A stretch of 64,000 nt of DNA from an archaeon. GTDB taxonomy: Archaea; Thermoproteota; Nitrososphaeria; Nitrososphaerales; UBA183. The notes beneath the pieces were generated by a model, which worked only from the letters and a program-made list of their open reading frames with translations, searched no databases and had not been told where the DNA came from. Within the stretch, counting starts at the first letter, position 1. Every line of letters starts with the position of its first letter. A program made the translations under genes and the position numbers. The stretch is from positions 62,001 through 126,000 of the forward strand of contig JAJYKR010000002.1 in NCBI GenBank assembly GCA_021788415.1. Reading direction: 5' to 3'. This document shows positions 9,227 to 17,668 of the stretch, in pieces.

Positions 9227-9987
9227 AGATAGCGGTCTGCGTCAAGCACGCCGTGGACGAAACAGAGCTCAAGCTCGACGCGAACGGGAGCCCCGTCCTC
9301 GCGGGGGCGCCGGGCAAGATGAGCAGCTTCGACAAGAACGCGGTGGAAGAGGGGCTCAGGCTGAAGGCGAAGCATCAGGGAGAGGTCGTGGTCTTCGTGG
9401 TGGGGACGGCTGACTCGAAGAAGTCCCTGAAGGAAGCCCTGGCCATGGGCGCCGACAGGGGGGTGCTGGTGACTTCGGACCCGTTGTCCCTCGACTCCTT
9501 CCGCGTGGCGAGCATGCTGGCCGCCGCCATCAGGATGTCCGGCCCCTACGACGTAGTGATCTGCTCCGAGGGGTCCTCGGACACCTACACCGGGCAGGTC
9601 CCGCCGATGTTGGCGGAGTTCCTCGGTCTCCCCTATGTGGGCTATGCGAAGAAGATCGGAGTCGAGGGAGGCGCAGCCAAGCTCGAGCGCTCCCTCGAGG
9701 ACAGCGTGGAGTCGGTCGAGGCCCCGGTGCCGTTCGCCGTCTCAGTCGTCAGCGAGATCAACGAGCCGAGGTATCCCACGCTCATCCAGATCATGCAGGC
9801 GGGGAAGAAGCCCATCGAAGAGCTTGTCGGGGACCAGGTCGCCCCGCTTGGGGACTACAGCCAGGTCGGAGTGAAATCGATGTCGTCCCAGCCGTCAGTC
9901 AGGAAGCACGTGATGATAGGGGGGACGCCCGATGAGGCCGCGGCCAAGCTGGTCGAGGCGCTCGTCAAGGAGGGGGTCCTCAAGTGA
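9223..9987 (+). CDS. etfB: electron transfer flavoprotein beta subunit
   Basis: 254 aa, the usual EtfB length. The N-terminus (MKIAVCVKHAVDETELKLD) and the GSSDTYTGQVPPMLAEFLGLP segment around residue 110 are diagnostic of EtfB. It binds the AMP/second flavin site and carries electrons from the acyl-CoA dehydrogenase. The GTG start overlaps the dehydrogenase stop by 4 nt (GTGA) and its own stop overlaps the etfA GTG in the same way, indicating tight translational coupling in a four-gene operon. Confidence 0.95.
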   Translation: MKIAVCVKHAVDETELKLDANGSPVLAGAPGKMSSFDKNAVEEGLRLKAKHQGEVVVFVVGTADSKKSLKEALAMGADRGVLVTSDPLSLDSFRVASMLAAAIRMSGPYDVVICSEGSSDTYTGQVPPMLAEFLGLPYVGYAKKIGVEGGAAKLERSLEDSVESVEAPVPFAVSVVSEINEPRYPTLIQIMQAGKKPIEELVGDQVAPLGDYSQVGVKSMSSQPSVRKHVMIGGTPDEAAAKLVEALVKEGVLK

Positions 9988-10913
9988 AGTCGGTCTGGGT
10001 CTACTCGGAGTCAGAGTCGGTGTCCAACGAGGTCGCTTCTGCTGCCGTCGGGGTGGCCGAGGGGGCCGGCGCCATGGTCCAGGTCGTCGACATAGGGGCC
10101 AGTCGTCCCGGCGCCTTCTCGCCCGGAGGCAAGCTACTTCTAAAGGGGCCCCATCCTGACATCACCCCCGCGCTCGCAGCCGAGGCGCTTGCCAGGGCGG
10201 CCAGGGAGCTGCAGCCGTTGGTCCTGCTCACCGGAGCGACCCGGACAGGGAGGGAGATAGCCGCCCGTTTCGCGGCAAAGATGCGCGTCGGGTGCATGGC
10301 TGAGGTGGCGAATCTCAGCGCCGACGGGGCGTCGTTTTCAGGCGATCGCAACGTGTTCGCGGGGAAGGTCGTCGCCAGGGTGTCGTGCCAGTTTCCGGCG
10401 GCGGCGACAGTGAAAGTCGGCTCCTATCCCAAGATGGCCGCGGGGGAGGGTGTGGTGCAGGAGAAGGAGGTGGGGGAGGTCTCAGACCCCGTGAGGGTTG
10501 TGGGCAGGGAGAAGAAGGCAGCCGGCGCGGTGGACCTGAAGTCGGCCAAGGTGATAGTCTCAGCTGGGAGGGGAGTGAAGAAGAAGGAGGACCTCCCGAT
10601 GCTGGAAGAGCTTGCAAGGGAGATGCACGGCGCCCTCGGCTGCTCGAGGCCGCTCTCTGCCGACCTCGGGTGGCTCCCTGAGGAGCACCACATAGGACTG
10701 ACAGGTGTGACGGTGAAACCAGACCTCTACCTTGCCGTAGGGATCTCAGGTCAGCTGCAGCACGTCGCAGGGATGAAGGACTCGAAGGTGGTCGCTTCGA
10801 TAAACACCGACAAGGACGCGCCGATCTTCCAGGCGTCTGACTACGGAATCGTGGGAGACCTCTACCAGCTGGTGCCTGCGCTGCGGAAGGCCCTCGCCAG
10901 TAGGGCGCGCTAG
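9984..10913 (+). CDS. etfA: electron transfer flavoprotein alpha subunit
   Basis: 309 aa. The C-terminal FAD-binding domain is clear, with VIVSAGRGVKKKEDL (about 192), LSADLGWLPEEHHIGLTGVTVKPDLYLAVGISG in sequence from about 225 to 258 (shown here only as landmarks: SADLGWL, IGLTG, YLAVGISG), and the SINTDKDAPIFQASDYGIVGD loop near residue 277. With EtfB it forms the soluble heterodimer that accepts electrons from the acyl-CoA dehydrogenase. The downstream FeS membrane protein is the likely electron exit to quinone. Confidence 0.95.
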   Translation: MKSVWVYSESESVSNEVASAAVGVAEGAGAMVQVVDIGASRPGAFSPGGKLLLKGPHPDITPALAAEALARAARELQPLVLLTGATRTGREIAARFAAKMRVGCMAEVANLSADGASFSGDRNVFAGKVVARVSCQFPAAATVKVGSYPKMAAGEGVVQEKEVGEVSDPVRVVGREKKAAGAVDLKSAKVIVSAGRGVKKKEDLPMLEELAREMHGALGCSRPLSADLGWLPEEHHIGLTGVTVKPDLYLAVGISGQLQHVAGMKDSKVVASINTDKDAPIFQASDYGIVGDLYQLVPALRKALASRAR

Positions 10914-10961
10914 GCGTATTCGGCGAACATGCTTTAAACTCCCAAGGACCGCCGACGAACC

Positions 10962-12782
10962 ATGGCCGCAGTGGACCCCGTCTTCGCTGCAGCCTACGCG
11001 GTCACGGTAGCATCCGTGGTCCTTGTCTTCTACGCCCTGACCGCCCACGCGAGACGCGGGTCGGTGAGCCTTTCTCCAGGTCGCCTCGTCGGCCTGACCA
11101 GGGACGAAGCGTCCCGGCTCCGGAGCGGCGACGCTGTCTTTCTGATGCACCTGTCGATCGCCCTGGGGGTCGGCCTGTCGATAGCAAACTCCCTGCTGGT
11201 CCCGGTCTTGGGGTATGTCCCCCTGCTCGTCACCCTGATTCTTGTCCTCTCCGTCCCTCTGATCGCCGGCCTCGTCGCCTCGTTCGCCTGGAGGATCGAG
11301 CGCTTCGTGCGGAGCAAGGCGGTGGAGAGGGGGCTGAAAGCTTCGTCGGACTTCACCGCTTCGTCGTCCTACCTTCAGCTGATACTGATGCTGGCCATAG
11401 CGCTCACCACGACCGAACTCGCCGTCCTCTGGTTCCCGTCCCTCGCTCTGGCCGGCTCGGCGGTCGGGGTGGCCAGGAACGTGCTCGTGGCCGCATACTA
11501 CTCCAGGCCGAGCGTGAACCTGATCGGGACCTACGACAAGCCCCTGTCTGGCATGAAGGTCCCCTTCAACCTGGCCGAGGTCATGGCTGGGAAGACCGAC
11601 CCGGAGTCCGTCCGCGTCGGGGTCGGCAAGGTCTCAGAGTTCGACCCGGCTGAACGGCTTTCCTTCGACTCGTGCGTCGAGATAGGGGCCTGCGAAGCCG
11701 CCTGCCCCGCGACAGCCGCCGGGCGCCCGCTTTCGCCCAGGGTGCTGGTGAGGAAGGTCAGCCTCCTCGCGGCTTCGGCCGAGGACGGGAGCGCCGACCC
11801 CTTCGGGTCCGTCGGGGAGGACGAGCTCTGGTCCTGCACCTCTTGCGGCGCCTGCGTTGCCAGCTGCCCTGTGGGGGTGGAGCACCTGGACGTCATCTAC
11901 GACCTGAGGCGGGGGCTCGTCGCCCAGGGGAAGCTGGACAAGAAGAAGTCGGCGATGCTCCAGAACTTGGCCGAGAACCAGAACCCCTACGGCTTCAAGA
12001 ACTCTGCGAGGGCCGCCTGGGCAGAGGGCCTGGGGGTGGACGCCGTCGCCGCAAACCCCGACGCGGAGTACGTCTACTGGGTCGGCTGCGTTTCGTCCTT
12101 CGACCAGAGGGCCCAGAGGATCGCGCGGGCCCTCAGCAAGATACTCAAAGCTGCCGGTGTCTCCTTCGCCATCCTCGGCAGCGAGGAGGCGTGCGTAGGT
12201 GACCCGGCCCGCAGGCTTGGGGAGGAGGGAAGGTACCAGGAGCTCGCCTTCCAGAACATCGAGAAGCTCAACTCGCATGGGGTCCGGAAGATAATCGCCA
12301 CCTGCCCGCACTGCTTTAACGCCCTCAAGAACGAGTACCCCGCATTCGGGGGCAGGTACGAGGTGGTCTATCACACGCAGCTAATCTCCAACCTGATCCG
12401 CGAGGGGAAGATCACGGTCCCCCCCGAGAAGGTCCAGAAGGTCTCGGTGACCCTCCACGACGCCTGCTACGCCTCAAGGTACAACAGCGTCTTCGACGAG
12501 CCGAGGGCCGCCCTCGAAGCGTCCGTGGAGGACGTCAGGGAGATGGGGAGGCGGAAGGAGAAGACCTTCTGCTGCGGCGCAGGGGGTTCCAACTACTGGT
12601 ATGAGGTTCCACAGCAGAGGTCCATAGCCGGGATAAGGACTGAAGAGGCGTCACAGACCGGGGCGAAGACCATAGCCACGGAGTGCCCGTTCTGCCTCTC
12701 CATGCTCGACGACAGCACCAAGGTGACGGGAGCTGGGATGGAGGTCAGAGACGTGGCCGAGATTGTGGCCGACTGCCTCTAG
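10962..12782 (+). CDS. membrane FeS oxidoreductase, HdrD/EtfD-like (putative ETF:quinone oxidoreductase)
   Basis: 606 aa. The N-terminal roughly 210 residues contain about five transmembrane helices (NarI-like layout). A ferredoxin-like domain follows, and then the two CCG-type cysteine-rich repeats of HdrD/GlpC proteins (CPHCF near 447, CCGAGGSNYWYE near 539, CPFC near 572). FeS motif 2 is a complete CTSCGACVASCP (Cys292/295/298/302). Motif 1 reads CVEIGACEAACP, with Ile241 where the second Cys is expected. It follows etfBA and most likely passes ETF electrons to membrane quinone. The ATG start is preceded by a CTTTAAAC box about 23 nt away. Confidence 0.85.
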   Translation: MAAVDPVFAAAYAVTVASVVLVFYALTAHARRGSVSLSPGRLVGLTRDEASRLRSGDAVFLMHLSIALGVGLSIANSLLVPVLGYVPLLVTLILVLSVPLIAGLVASFAWRIERFVRSKAVERGLKASSDFTASSSYLQLILMLAIALTTTELAVLWFPSLALAGSAVGVARNVLVAAYYSRPSVNLIGTYDKPLSGMKVPFNLAEVMAGKTDPESVRVGVGKVSEFDPAERLSFDSCVEIGACEAACPATAAGRPLSPRVLVRKVSLLAASAEDGSADPFGSVGEDELWSCTSCGACVASCPVGVEHLDVIYDLRRGLVAQGKLDKKKSAMLQNLAENQNPYGFKNSARAAWAEGLGVDAVAANPDAEYVYWVGCVSSFDQRAQRIARALSKILKAAGVSFAILGSEEACVGDPARRLGEEGRYQELAFQNIEKLNSHGVRKIIATCPHCFNALKNEYPAFGGRYEVVYHTQLISNLIREGKITVPPEKVQKVSVTLHDACYASRYNSVFDEPRAALEASVEDVREMGRRKEKTFCCGAGGSNYWYEVPQQRSIAGIRTEEASQTGAKTIATECPFCLSMLDDSTKVTGAGMEVRDVAEIVADCL

Positions 12783-12958
12783 CGAAGGGAGTACCTGCAG
12801 GCCGAGCCATGCCGTCTTCCGCCGGGGTCACACGCTGACGCCTTTCTTGGAGAAGAGCTCCCTGTACCTCGGGTCACCGCGCACCTTCGAAATAAAACGA
12901 TTTGGAGGTCCCTCCACGGCCGTCAACTCTCAAATAAGCACCCGACCGACTGGGGGAC
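12783..12958. promoter_or_regulatory. intergenic gap with promoter of the 241-aa zincin-like gene
   Basis: No supported gene. A CAAATAAGC TATA-like element at about 12930-12938 lies 21-25 nt upstream of the ATG at 12959, consistent with a leaderless start. The rest shows no stable hairpin or repeat that I could recognise. Confidence 0.45.
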
Positions 12959-13684
12959 ATGGCAGTGGTAAAGATACAGATCGTGAACGAGTGCACCGTC
13001 CTGAAGGACGTGCAGGTGGCGAGGGCGGCAGCCGCGGTCCGTACTCAGGTGCACAGGGACTTCGCGCCGGCCTGGGGGATCGACGCCGACGTCACCTTCG
13101 TTCCGAAGGGAAAGGAGCCCCACCGCAACGCCTGGCGGGTGGGGGTCTTCGACAACTCGGACAAGGCGGGGGCGCTTGGTTACCACGACCTTACGCCCGA
13201 GGGGCTCCCACTTGGGAAGGTCTTCGCTGAGAGTAACCTACAGTCCGGGAGCTCATGGACCAACGACATCAGTCATGAAGTCCTCGAGATGCTGGGAGAC
13301 CCGGACATCAACCTCGCAGCCTACAGGGAGGAAAAGGGGAGGCTGGTCTTCTATGCCTACGAGGTCTGCGACCCCTGCGAGGATGACCCCGACGGCTATC
13401 TCATTGACGGAGTGCTGGTCTCAGACTTCGTCTTCCCCGCATGGTTCGAAGGGTTCCGGAAGGCGGGGAGCACCCAGTTCGACTTCCGAAGGCACATCGG
13501 CAGGCCCTTCCAGCTCCTCCCAAACGGGTACATCGGGGTCTTCGACCCGGCTTCCCACAGGGGGTGGCACCAGCTGAACGCAGGGCCGAGTCCTAGGTAC
13601 GCCTCCAGGCCGAAGCAGGGCAGCAGGAGGCAACGGCGCACTCTCCCCAGGGACGAGTGGCGGCGGAGCGAAAAGCGAGCCTAG
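12959..13684 (+). CDS. conserved hypothetical protein with HExxE-type putative zinc-protease motif
   Basis: 241 aa, soluble, no signal peptide. I do not recognise a characterised family. A central NDISHEVLEMLGDPD segment (His106, Glu107, Glu110) looks like a zincin-type metal site, followed by YEVCDPCEDD and VSDFVFPAWF motifs that suggest a conserved fold. The C-terminal 35 residues are highly basic (many Arg/Lys), perhaps for nucleic-acid or surface binding. It stands alone with its own promoter and faces rqcH convergently (4 nt between stops). A protease function is a guess from the motif only. Confidence 0.7.
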   Translation: MAVVKIQIVNECTVLKDVQVARAAAAVRTQVHRDFAPAWGIDADVTFVPKGKEPHRNAWRVGVFDNSDKAGALGYHDLTPEGLPLGKVFAESNLQSGSSWTNDISHEVLEMLGDPDINLAAYREEKGRLVFYAYEVCDPCEDDPDGYLIDGVLVSDFVFPAWFEGFRKAGSTQFDFRRHIGRPFQLLPNGYIGVFDPASHRGWHQLNAGPSPRYASRPKQGSRRQRRTLPRDEWRRSEKRA

Positions 13685-13688
13685 GAGG

Positions 13689-15473
13689 TCAGGCCCTGCG
13701 GACGACCTTCCCTCCGCCCGCGGGGAGCGCCCTCTGAATCTCCTCGAGGGTCGGGAGGGGGCTTCCGCTGTCTGAAAGGTCCTTCAATACGCGCCTGGCG
13801 GTCTCCGAGCCCTTCTCGTTGTGAGGCCGCAGGATGACGTAGCGGACGCATGTCCGTTTTATCGCCGCTTCGGGACCCGCCATCGCCCTCCCCTCGCGGT
13901 CGACTCCGACCGCCAGCTCCACCATCATCTTTGAGATGAAGTTCTTCTTGCCACGGATGACGAAGCTCCCCTTCGCCAGGTACTCCCCGCTCGGCGCAGC
14001 CGAGCTGACCTGGTCGGGTCTGACCCAGTAGGCGTCGGCGGAGCCCAGGCCGGTCTTCCACGCGCTGCTGAATGCGACGGTCGCCTGTGCCACCTCTCTG
14101 GCCTCTTCGTCTGTCTGGGCCTCCCCCCCTTTCAGGACGAAGAAGGGCGAGCCGAAGAGGTCGGCGTGGTAGACGGTGTCGTTGGCGTCCATGTGCCTCG
14201 AAAGTATGGCCGAGTTGGTCTGGGCGTCCCGGCCGCCGATGGCGAGGCGGCCTTCGCCCGTCACGAACCACCGAAACTTCTCGAACCACTCCCCCTTCCT
14301 CCTGGCGATGGGCTTGGTCTGCGCCTTCTTCTGCGGCGCCTTCAGCGTTCTCTTCTCCAGCCTTGTAGCGGTCTCGAGGTCGACCGAGGCCCTTGCCTCG
14401 AGTTCCTTTGCCAGGTCGTAGAGGGCCGACGCAGCGCCCTCGGCAGAGGCCGGCTCCTTCGAAGGCTTCGCTCCTGCCGCGTGCATCGTCTTCAGCGCAT
14501 CCTCGAAGGTGGAAGCCCTCGCCTCCTTCGCGGCCTCCCTCGCCTTCGAGGCCCTCGCGCGCAGCGACTCTGACTCGGCCCTGAGTTTGGAGACCGTCGC
14601 CTGCAGTTCCTTGCGCTTTGACTCCTGGGGCGTCTCCTCGACGACCTGTGAGGTTGCCTCAGGGAGGAGGAGGCTGTCGCAGAGTTCTGACATCGCGGCC
14701 GCTTCGGCTTTCGCCTTTAGTTTCAAGGGACGGAACGCGAAGAGCTCGTCCCCGCTGTCTGTCTCGCAGATGCAGGGCGAAGGGGAGCTCCTGGCCCGTT
14801 CGACCATCCCCTTTATGACTTCGGAGACCTCCTCTTCCCTCCCTGCCAATGAAGTGGTGGCGGTACCGTCGTCCACCCCGAGCCTTGCTAGGACGTCGGC
14901 GACGTATTTCCTCGGAAGGGCGACGTGCCTCCCGATCGCCCTGCCCACCGTCTTTTCCTCCCTGAGCACGCCCGCCATGGACTTCGTGTCCACTTCGCTC
15001 GGGCTCAGCCTGCCCTGAGCCGGCGGGAGATAGACGGCGCCTCTGACCAGTCGCCTCGTTCCGCCCCTGATCTCGTTCTGTACCAGCCGGACCCTCCCCT
15101 CCCGGTCGAGCACCGCCAGGTTCCCCGGGGGCATGAGCTCAAGGACCAGGGTCTTCCTTTCGTTCCCCTCGAACTCAAGGAGGAACACCCTGTCTAGGTC
15201 CGCCTGGGCGGCCCCAGAGAATCGCGCCCTCTCAAGCTCGGCCCTCAGCTTCGAGGTGAACTCGCTGGTCTCCCCCCTTTCTGACACCTTCGCAGAGACC
15301 CAGGAGCCCTTCTTGGGCGAGACCACCAGCCAGACGTCCTCGCCTCCGGGCCTCCTGAACCGGATGAGCTGAGAAGCTCCAATCGTGTAAATGTTATTAA
15401 CGTAGGTGCCTCGAAGCGCCAAATCGATTTCCTTGGCGAGCACCAAGATCTCGAAGCCTGATAGTTCGGCCAC
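13689..15473 (-). CDS. rqcH: RqcH/NEMF/FbpA-family ribosome quality-control protein
   Basis: 594 aa. It has an N-terminal NFACT-N domain, helix-hairpin and coiled-coil regions (about residues 300-400, rich in Lys/Glu/Ala), then a C-terminal NFACT-R (DUF814) domain with VTGEGRLAIGGRDAQTNS and HADLFGSPF (usually HADLHGAxS). The family binds stalled 60S/50S-tRNA complexes and can recruit tRNA-Ala for C-terminal tailing. The Phe at the usual His in HADLH is a small divergence. GTG 15473 is chosen because a GCTTATC box lies about 25 nt upstream and the family begins AELSGFEI; the longer frame is rejected. Confidence 0.88.
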   Translation of the reverse strand: MAELSGFEILVLAKEIDLALRGTYVNNIYTIGASQLIRFRRPGGEDVWLVVSPKKGSWVSAKVSERGETSEFTSKLRAELERARFSGAAQADLDRVFLLEFEGNERKTLVLELMPPGNLAVLDREGRVRLVQNEIRGGTRRLVRGAVYLPPAQGRLSPSEVDTKSMAGVLREEKTVGRAIGRHVALPRKYVADVLARLGVDDGTATTSLAGREEEVSEVIKGMVERARSSPSPCICETDSGDELFAFRPLKLKAKAEAAAMSELCDSLLLPEATSQVVEETPQESKRKELQATVSKLRAESESLRARASKAREAAKEARASTFEDALKTMHAAGAKPSKEPASAEGAASALYDLAKELEARASVDLETATRLEKRTLKAPQKKAQTKPIARRKGEWFEKFRWFVTGEGRLAIGGRDAQTNSAILSRHMDANDTVYHADLFGSPFFVLKGGEAQTDEEAREVAQATVAFSSAWKTGLGSADAYWVRPDQVSSAAPSGEYLAKGSFVIRGKKNFISKMMVELAVGVDREGRAMAGPEAAIKRTCVRYVILRPHNEKGSETARRVLKDLSDSGSPLPTLEEIQRALPAGGGKVVRRA

Positions 15474-15531
15474 GAGTCCTCTGCCTCCCGCCGCGTTTGA
15501 TAAGCTATATTGGTTCAGGATTGGGTGCGCG

Positions 15532-15777
15532 GTGATAGCGGGGGTCGCAACCGAGGGGCTCGAGGTGGCCTTCGGGACCGATTGGAGCGTAGGGGTTAGC
15601 ATCGCCATCGGGATGTACCTGGTCACCTACTACGGGGCGCTTTTCACTTGGTACAGAGGGCTCCCCAAGCAGCAGCAGGGGAAGGTCTACACAACCGGAG
15701 TCGGCGGGTTCGCCCTGGTCTTCCTTTTCACTTGGATGCTGCTCTTCACGATGCGGACTGCTGGCCTGCCCCTGTAA
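15532..15777 (+). CDS. small membrane protein (possibly EMC6-like)
   Basis: 81 aa from GTG 15532, with two or three hydrophobic helices (IAGVATEGLEV..., VSIAIGMYLVTYYGALFTWY, FALVFLFTWMLLFTM). The layout is reminiscent of archaeal EMC6-like small membrane proteins, but the match is weak. A CTATATT box at about 15505-15512 is 20-25 nt upstream of this GTG. The upstream in-frame residues FDKLYWFRIG also look membrane-protein-like, so a non-canonical earlier start is possible. The last 32 nt overlap the 3' end of the opposite gene. Confidence 0.6.
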   Translation: MIAGVATEGLEVAFGTDWSVGVSIAIGMYLVTYYGALFTWYRGLPKQQQGKVYTTGVGGFALVFLFTWMLLFTMRTAGLPL

Positions 15778-16063
15778 GCTTGGAGTAGTTCAGCAGCGTG
15801 TCAGCGTAGCCGAAGTCGAATTCGTCGGCCAGCTGGCTTCCACTTACCGACCTCGCCGCCCTCTCGACCCTGGCGCTGTCCCAGCTCTGCATGGTTCCCT
15901 CCTTCCCCTTCAACATGCTCGCGTAAATGCCCATGGCAGCCGTTAGGCTACCCCGTTCCCTCTCCGTCTTCACTTCCGGCGCAAGGGCCTGGATCTTCCT
16001 CTTTGCGTCGTCCAGGTCTGCCCTCTTCAATGAGTCAAGGATCGACGCGATGGATGCCTGCAC
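15746..16063 (-). CDS. conserved hypothetical helical protein
   Basis: 105 aa, all-helical by appearance, with an alternating charged pattern (SLKRADLDDAKRKIQAL, KTERERGSLTAAMGIYASML). No family recognised. It looks like the short conserved archaeal proteins that often sit beside translation genes. GTG 16063 is favoured because the TTAAATA box at about 16093-16099 lies 28-30 nt upstream; GTG 16078 would leave only 15 nt. The 3' end overlaps the convergent membrane-protein gene by 32 nt, which is unusual here. Confidence 0.6.
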   Translation of the reverse strand: MQASIASILDSLKRADLDDAKRKIQALAPEVKTERERGSLTAAMGIYASMLKGKEGTMQSWDSARVERAARSVSGSQLADEFDFGYADTLLNYSKLTGAGQQSAS

Positions 16064-16221
16064 GACTTTCGTGAGCACGGCGTTTGTATGATATTTAACC
16101 TTCCTTACACGTCTGAGGTTGAATACCTTCACCTCGGAATTAACTTGTCTTCACACGGCCAAGGGCCGAACGCTGCTCTGACGCCTGGGACCGTCTCAGC
16201 GCTCTGGGCTTCTCGCCGTTG

Positions 16222-17160
16222 CTAGCCGGCCGTGGGCGGGTTCGAAAAGAGGAACTCCAGGTTATCCCTGCGGAATGCGTGCCACTTCCAGTTCTCGAAG
16301 GGCGCGCCGACCGGACGGGCCAGCGCCTGTTCCAGTCCGCTCCCAGAGCGCCGCGACTCCTCCACTGCCCTCTGAAGCTCTTCCACGTAGCCCCTGTTCT
16401 CGCCCAGGTCCTTCGGAGAGCCAACCGGGCCATGGCCTGGCACGAGGACTTTCGCGTCCAGCGCTTCCACCTTGTCGAGTATCCTGAAGAGCTCCGCCGG
16501 GTTTCCGTCGGCGATGTACGGGTGGCACCCGACGAACAGGAGGTCTCCCATGAACGCCAGTCTCTCTTCCGGAAGATAGAGGAGCGAGTCGCTCACGGTG
16601 TGGCCCCCGCCGTAGGTTATCGCCTCGGCGGTCCTCTTCGAGCCATGAAAGGTCATCCTGTCGTCGAAGGTGACCTCGGGGAGCGTGTATCGCAGGGTCG
16701 GGAGCCCGTCGAGGTGCCCTCGGTCATAGCCCTCGAAGAGCAGGGAGTCGGGGTCTTCCGGGTGGGCGAGCCGGGATTCTAGGTCCTGCTGGACGTCCTT
16801 CCTGACCGACTCGGGGTCGGTGTCGTAGCGCGTCTTCGACTTCGCCATCACTTCGAGGGTCTTGGTGGTGGCTACGATCCGCGCGCCTTCGAAGGCCTGG
16901 TTCCCCTTGACGTGGTCTGAGTGGAAGTGGCTGTTCAGCACGTAACCGACTGGCTTGCGGATGAGCTGGGTGACCATGCTCTTGAACTCCTCCGCGACAT
17001 GCTGGTTGACGAAGGTGTCAAACACCAGCACCTGGTCGCCGAGGTCGACGGCTCCGGCGTTGCAGATGGCCCACCCTCCGTCGCTTGCGATGGCGGCATA
17101 GATCCCGTCGCCCTGCTCATGGAGCGTGAAGTGCCTCGAGGTCAGGGACCCGATGCTCAC
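16222..17160 (-). CDS. metallo-beta-lactamase-fold hydrolase
   Basis: 312 aa. The metal-binding signature NSHFHSDHVKGN (HxHxDH) is at about residue 78, followed by a GGGHTVSD His motif, a metal Asp in FMGDLLF and a C-terminal VPGHGPVG. The order is that of glyoxalase II/QuiP-like and class B enzymes. The 60-residue insert between the HxHxDH motif and the GGGHT strand is charged. Substrate unknown. GTG 17160 has a GATATTA box about 24 nt upstream. The cupin gene diverges from it. Confidence 0.82.
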   Translation of the reverse strand: MSIGSLTSRHFTLHEQGDGIYAAIASDGGWAICNAGAVDLGDQVLVFDTFVNQHVAEEFKSMVTQLIRKPVGYVLNSHFHSDHVKGNQAFEGARIVATTKTLEVMAKSKTRYDTDPESVRKDVQQDLESRLAHPEDPDSLLFEGYDRGHLDGLPTLRYTLPEVTFDDRMTFHGSKRTAEAITYGGGHTVSDSLLYLPEERLAFMGDLLFVGCHPYIADGNPAELFRILDKVEALDAKVLVPGHGPVGSPKDLGENRGYVEELQRAVEESRRSGSGLEQALARPVGAPFENWKWHAFRRDNLEFLFSNPPTAG

Positions 17161-17285
17161 AGGATGCCCACGGGGCTTTGGATGTAATATCGGTATCTGC
17201 CCGGGCTCCACGCGCCGGCGGCCGGCTTTCGGCGCCGCGCCAGCATGGGCGAAGTTCAAATCGGGGGCCGGGACCTGGCGTTGCC

Positions 17286-17648
17286 GTGACCGAGAGCGGA
17301 GAGGGCGAGGCATCACCCCGGAGACGCGGTGGCATGGAGCCAGCCGAGAAGCATCCGCTGGCCGACCTTGTCGCCTACGGGTCCGGGTCCGTTGTGAGCC
17401 GTACACTGATTGACCGCGGAGCAGGGACGGTGACCCTGTTCGCCTTCGACGAAGGAGAGGGGCTGAGCCCCCACACCGCCTCCTACGACGCCTTCCTGTA
17501 CCTCATCGAAGGCGAGGCCCTAGTAGCCATAGCAGGGAGTGAAAGCCGGATGAAGGCAGGCGATGCCATCGTCCTCCCAGCCGGGAAGCCCCATGCCGTG
17601 AGAGCCACCACGCGCTTCAAGATGCTGCTCACAATGATCAGGGAATAG
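17286..17648 (+). CDS. small cupin-domain protein
   Basis: 120 aa single-domain cupin. The two motifs are recognisable as SPHTASYDAFLYLIEGEA and PAGKPHAVRA, giving putative metal-ligand His residues; the second motif is the more canonical one. Function unassigned (sensor, isomerase or dioxygenase-like are all possible). GTG 17286 is chosen over ATG 17334: a TTCAAATC box at about 17254-17261 lies 25 nt upstream, and the added residues are in frame. It diverges from the metallo-beta-lactamase gene. Confidence 0.75.
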   Translation: MTESGEGEASPRRRGGMEPAEKHPLADLVAYGSGSVVSRTLIDRGAGTVTLFAFDEGEGLSPHTASYDAFLYLIEGEALVAIAGSESRMKAGDAIVLPAGKPHAVRATTRFKMLLTMIRE

Positions 17649-17668
17649 CGGTAACGGGGGGCGCCTCG

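Noticed and set aside
12763..13230. Plus-strand frame bridging the EtfD-like and zincin-like genes
   Set aside because: It is a shadow frame running into the well-supported 12959 gene.
13689..15626. Longer RqcH frame starting at 15626
   Set aside because: The added 51 codons overlap the membrane-protein gene and do not resemble the family N-terminus, which begins at the GTG 15473.
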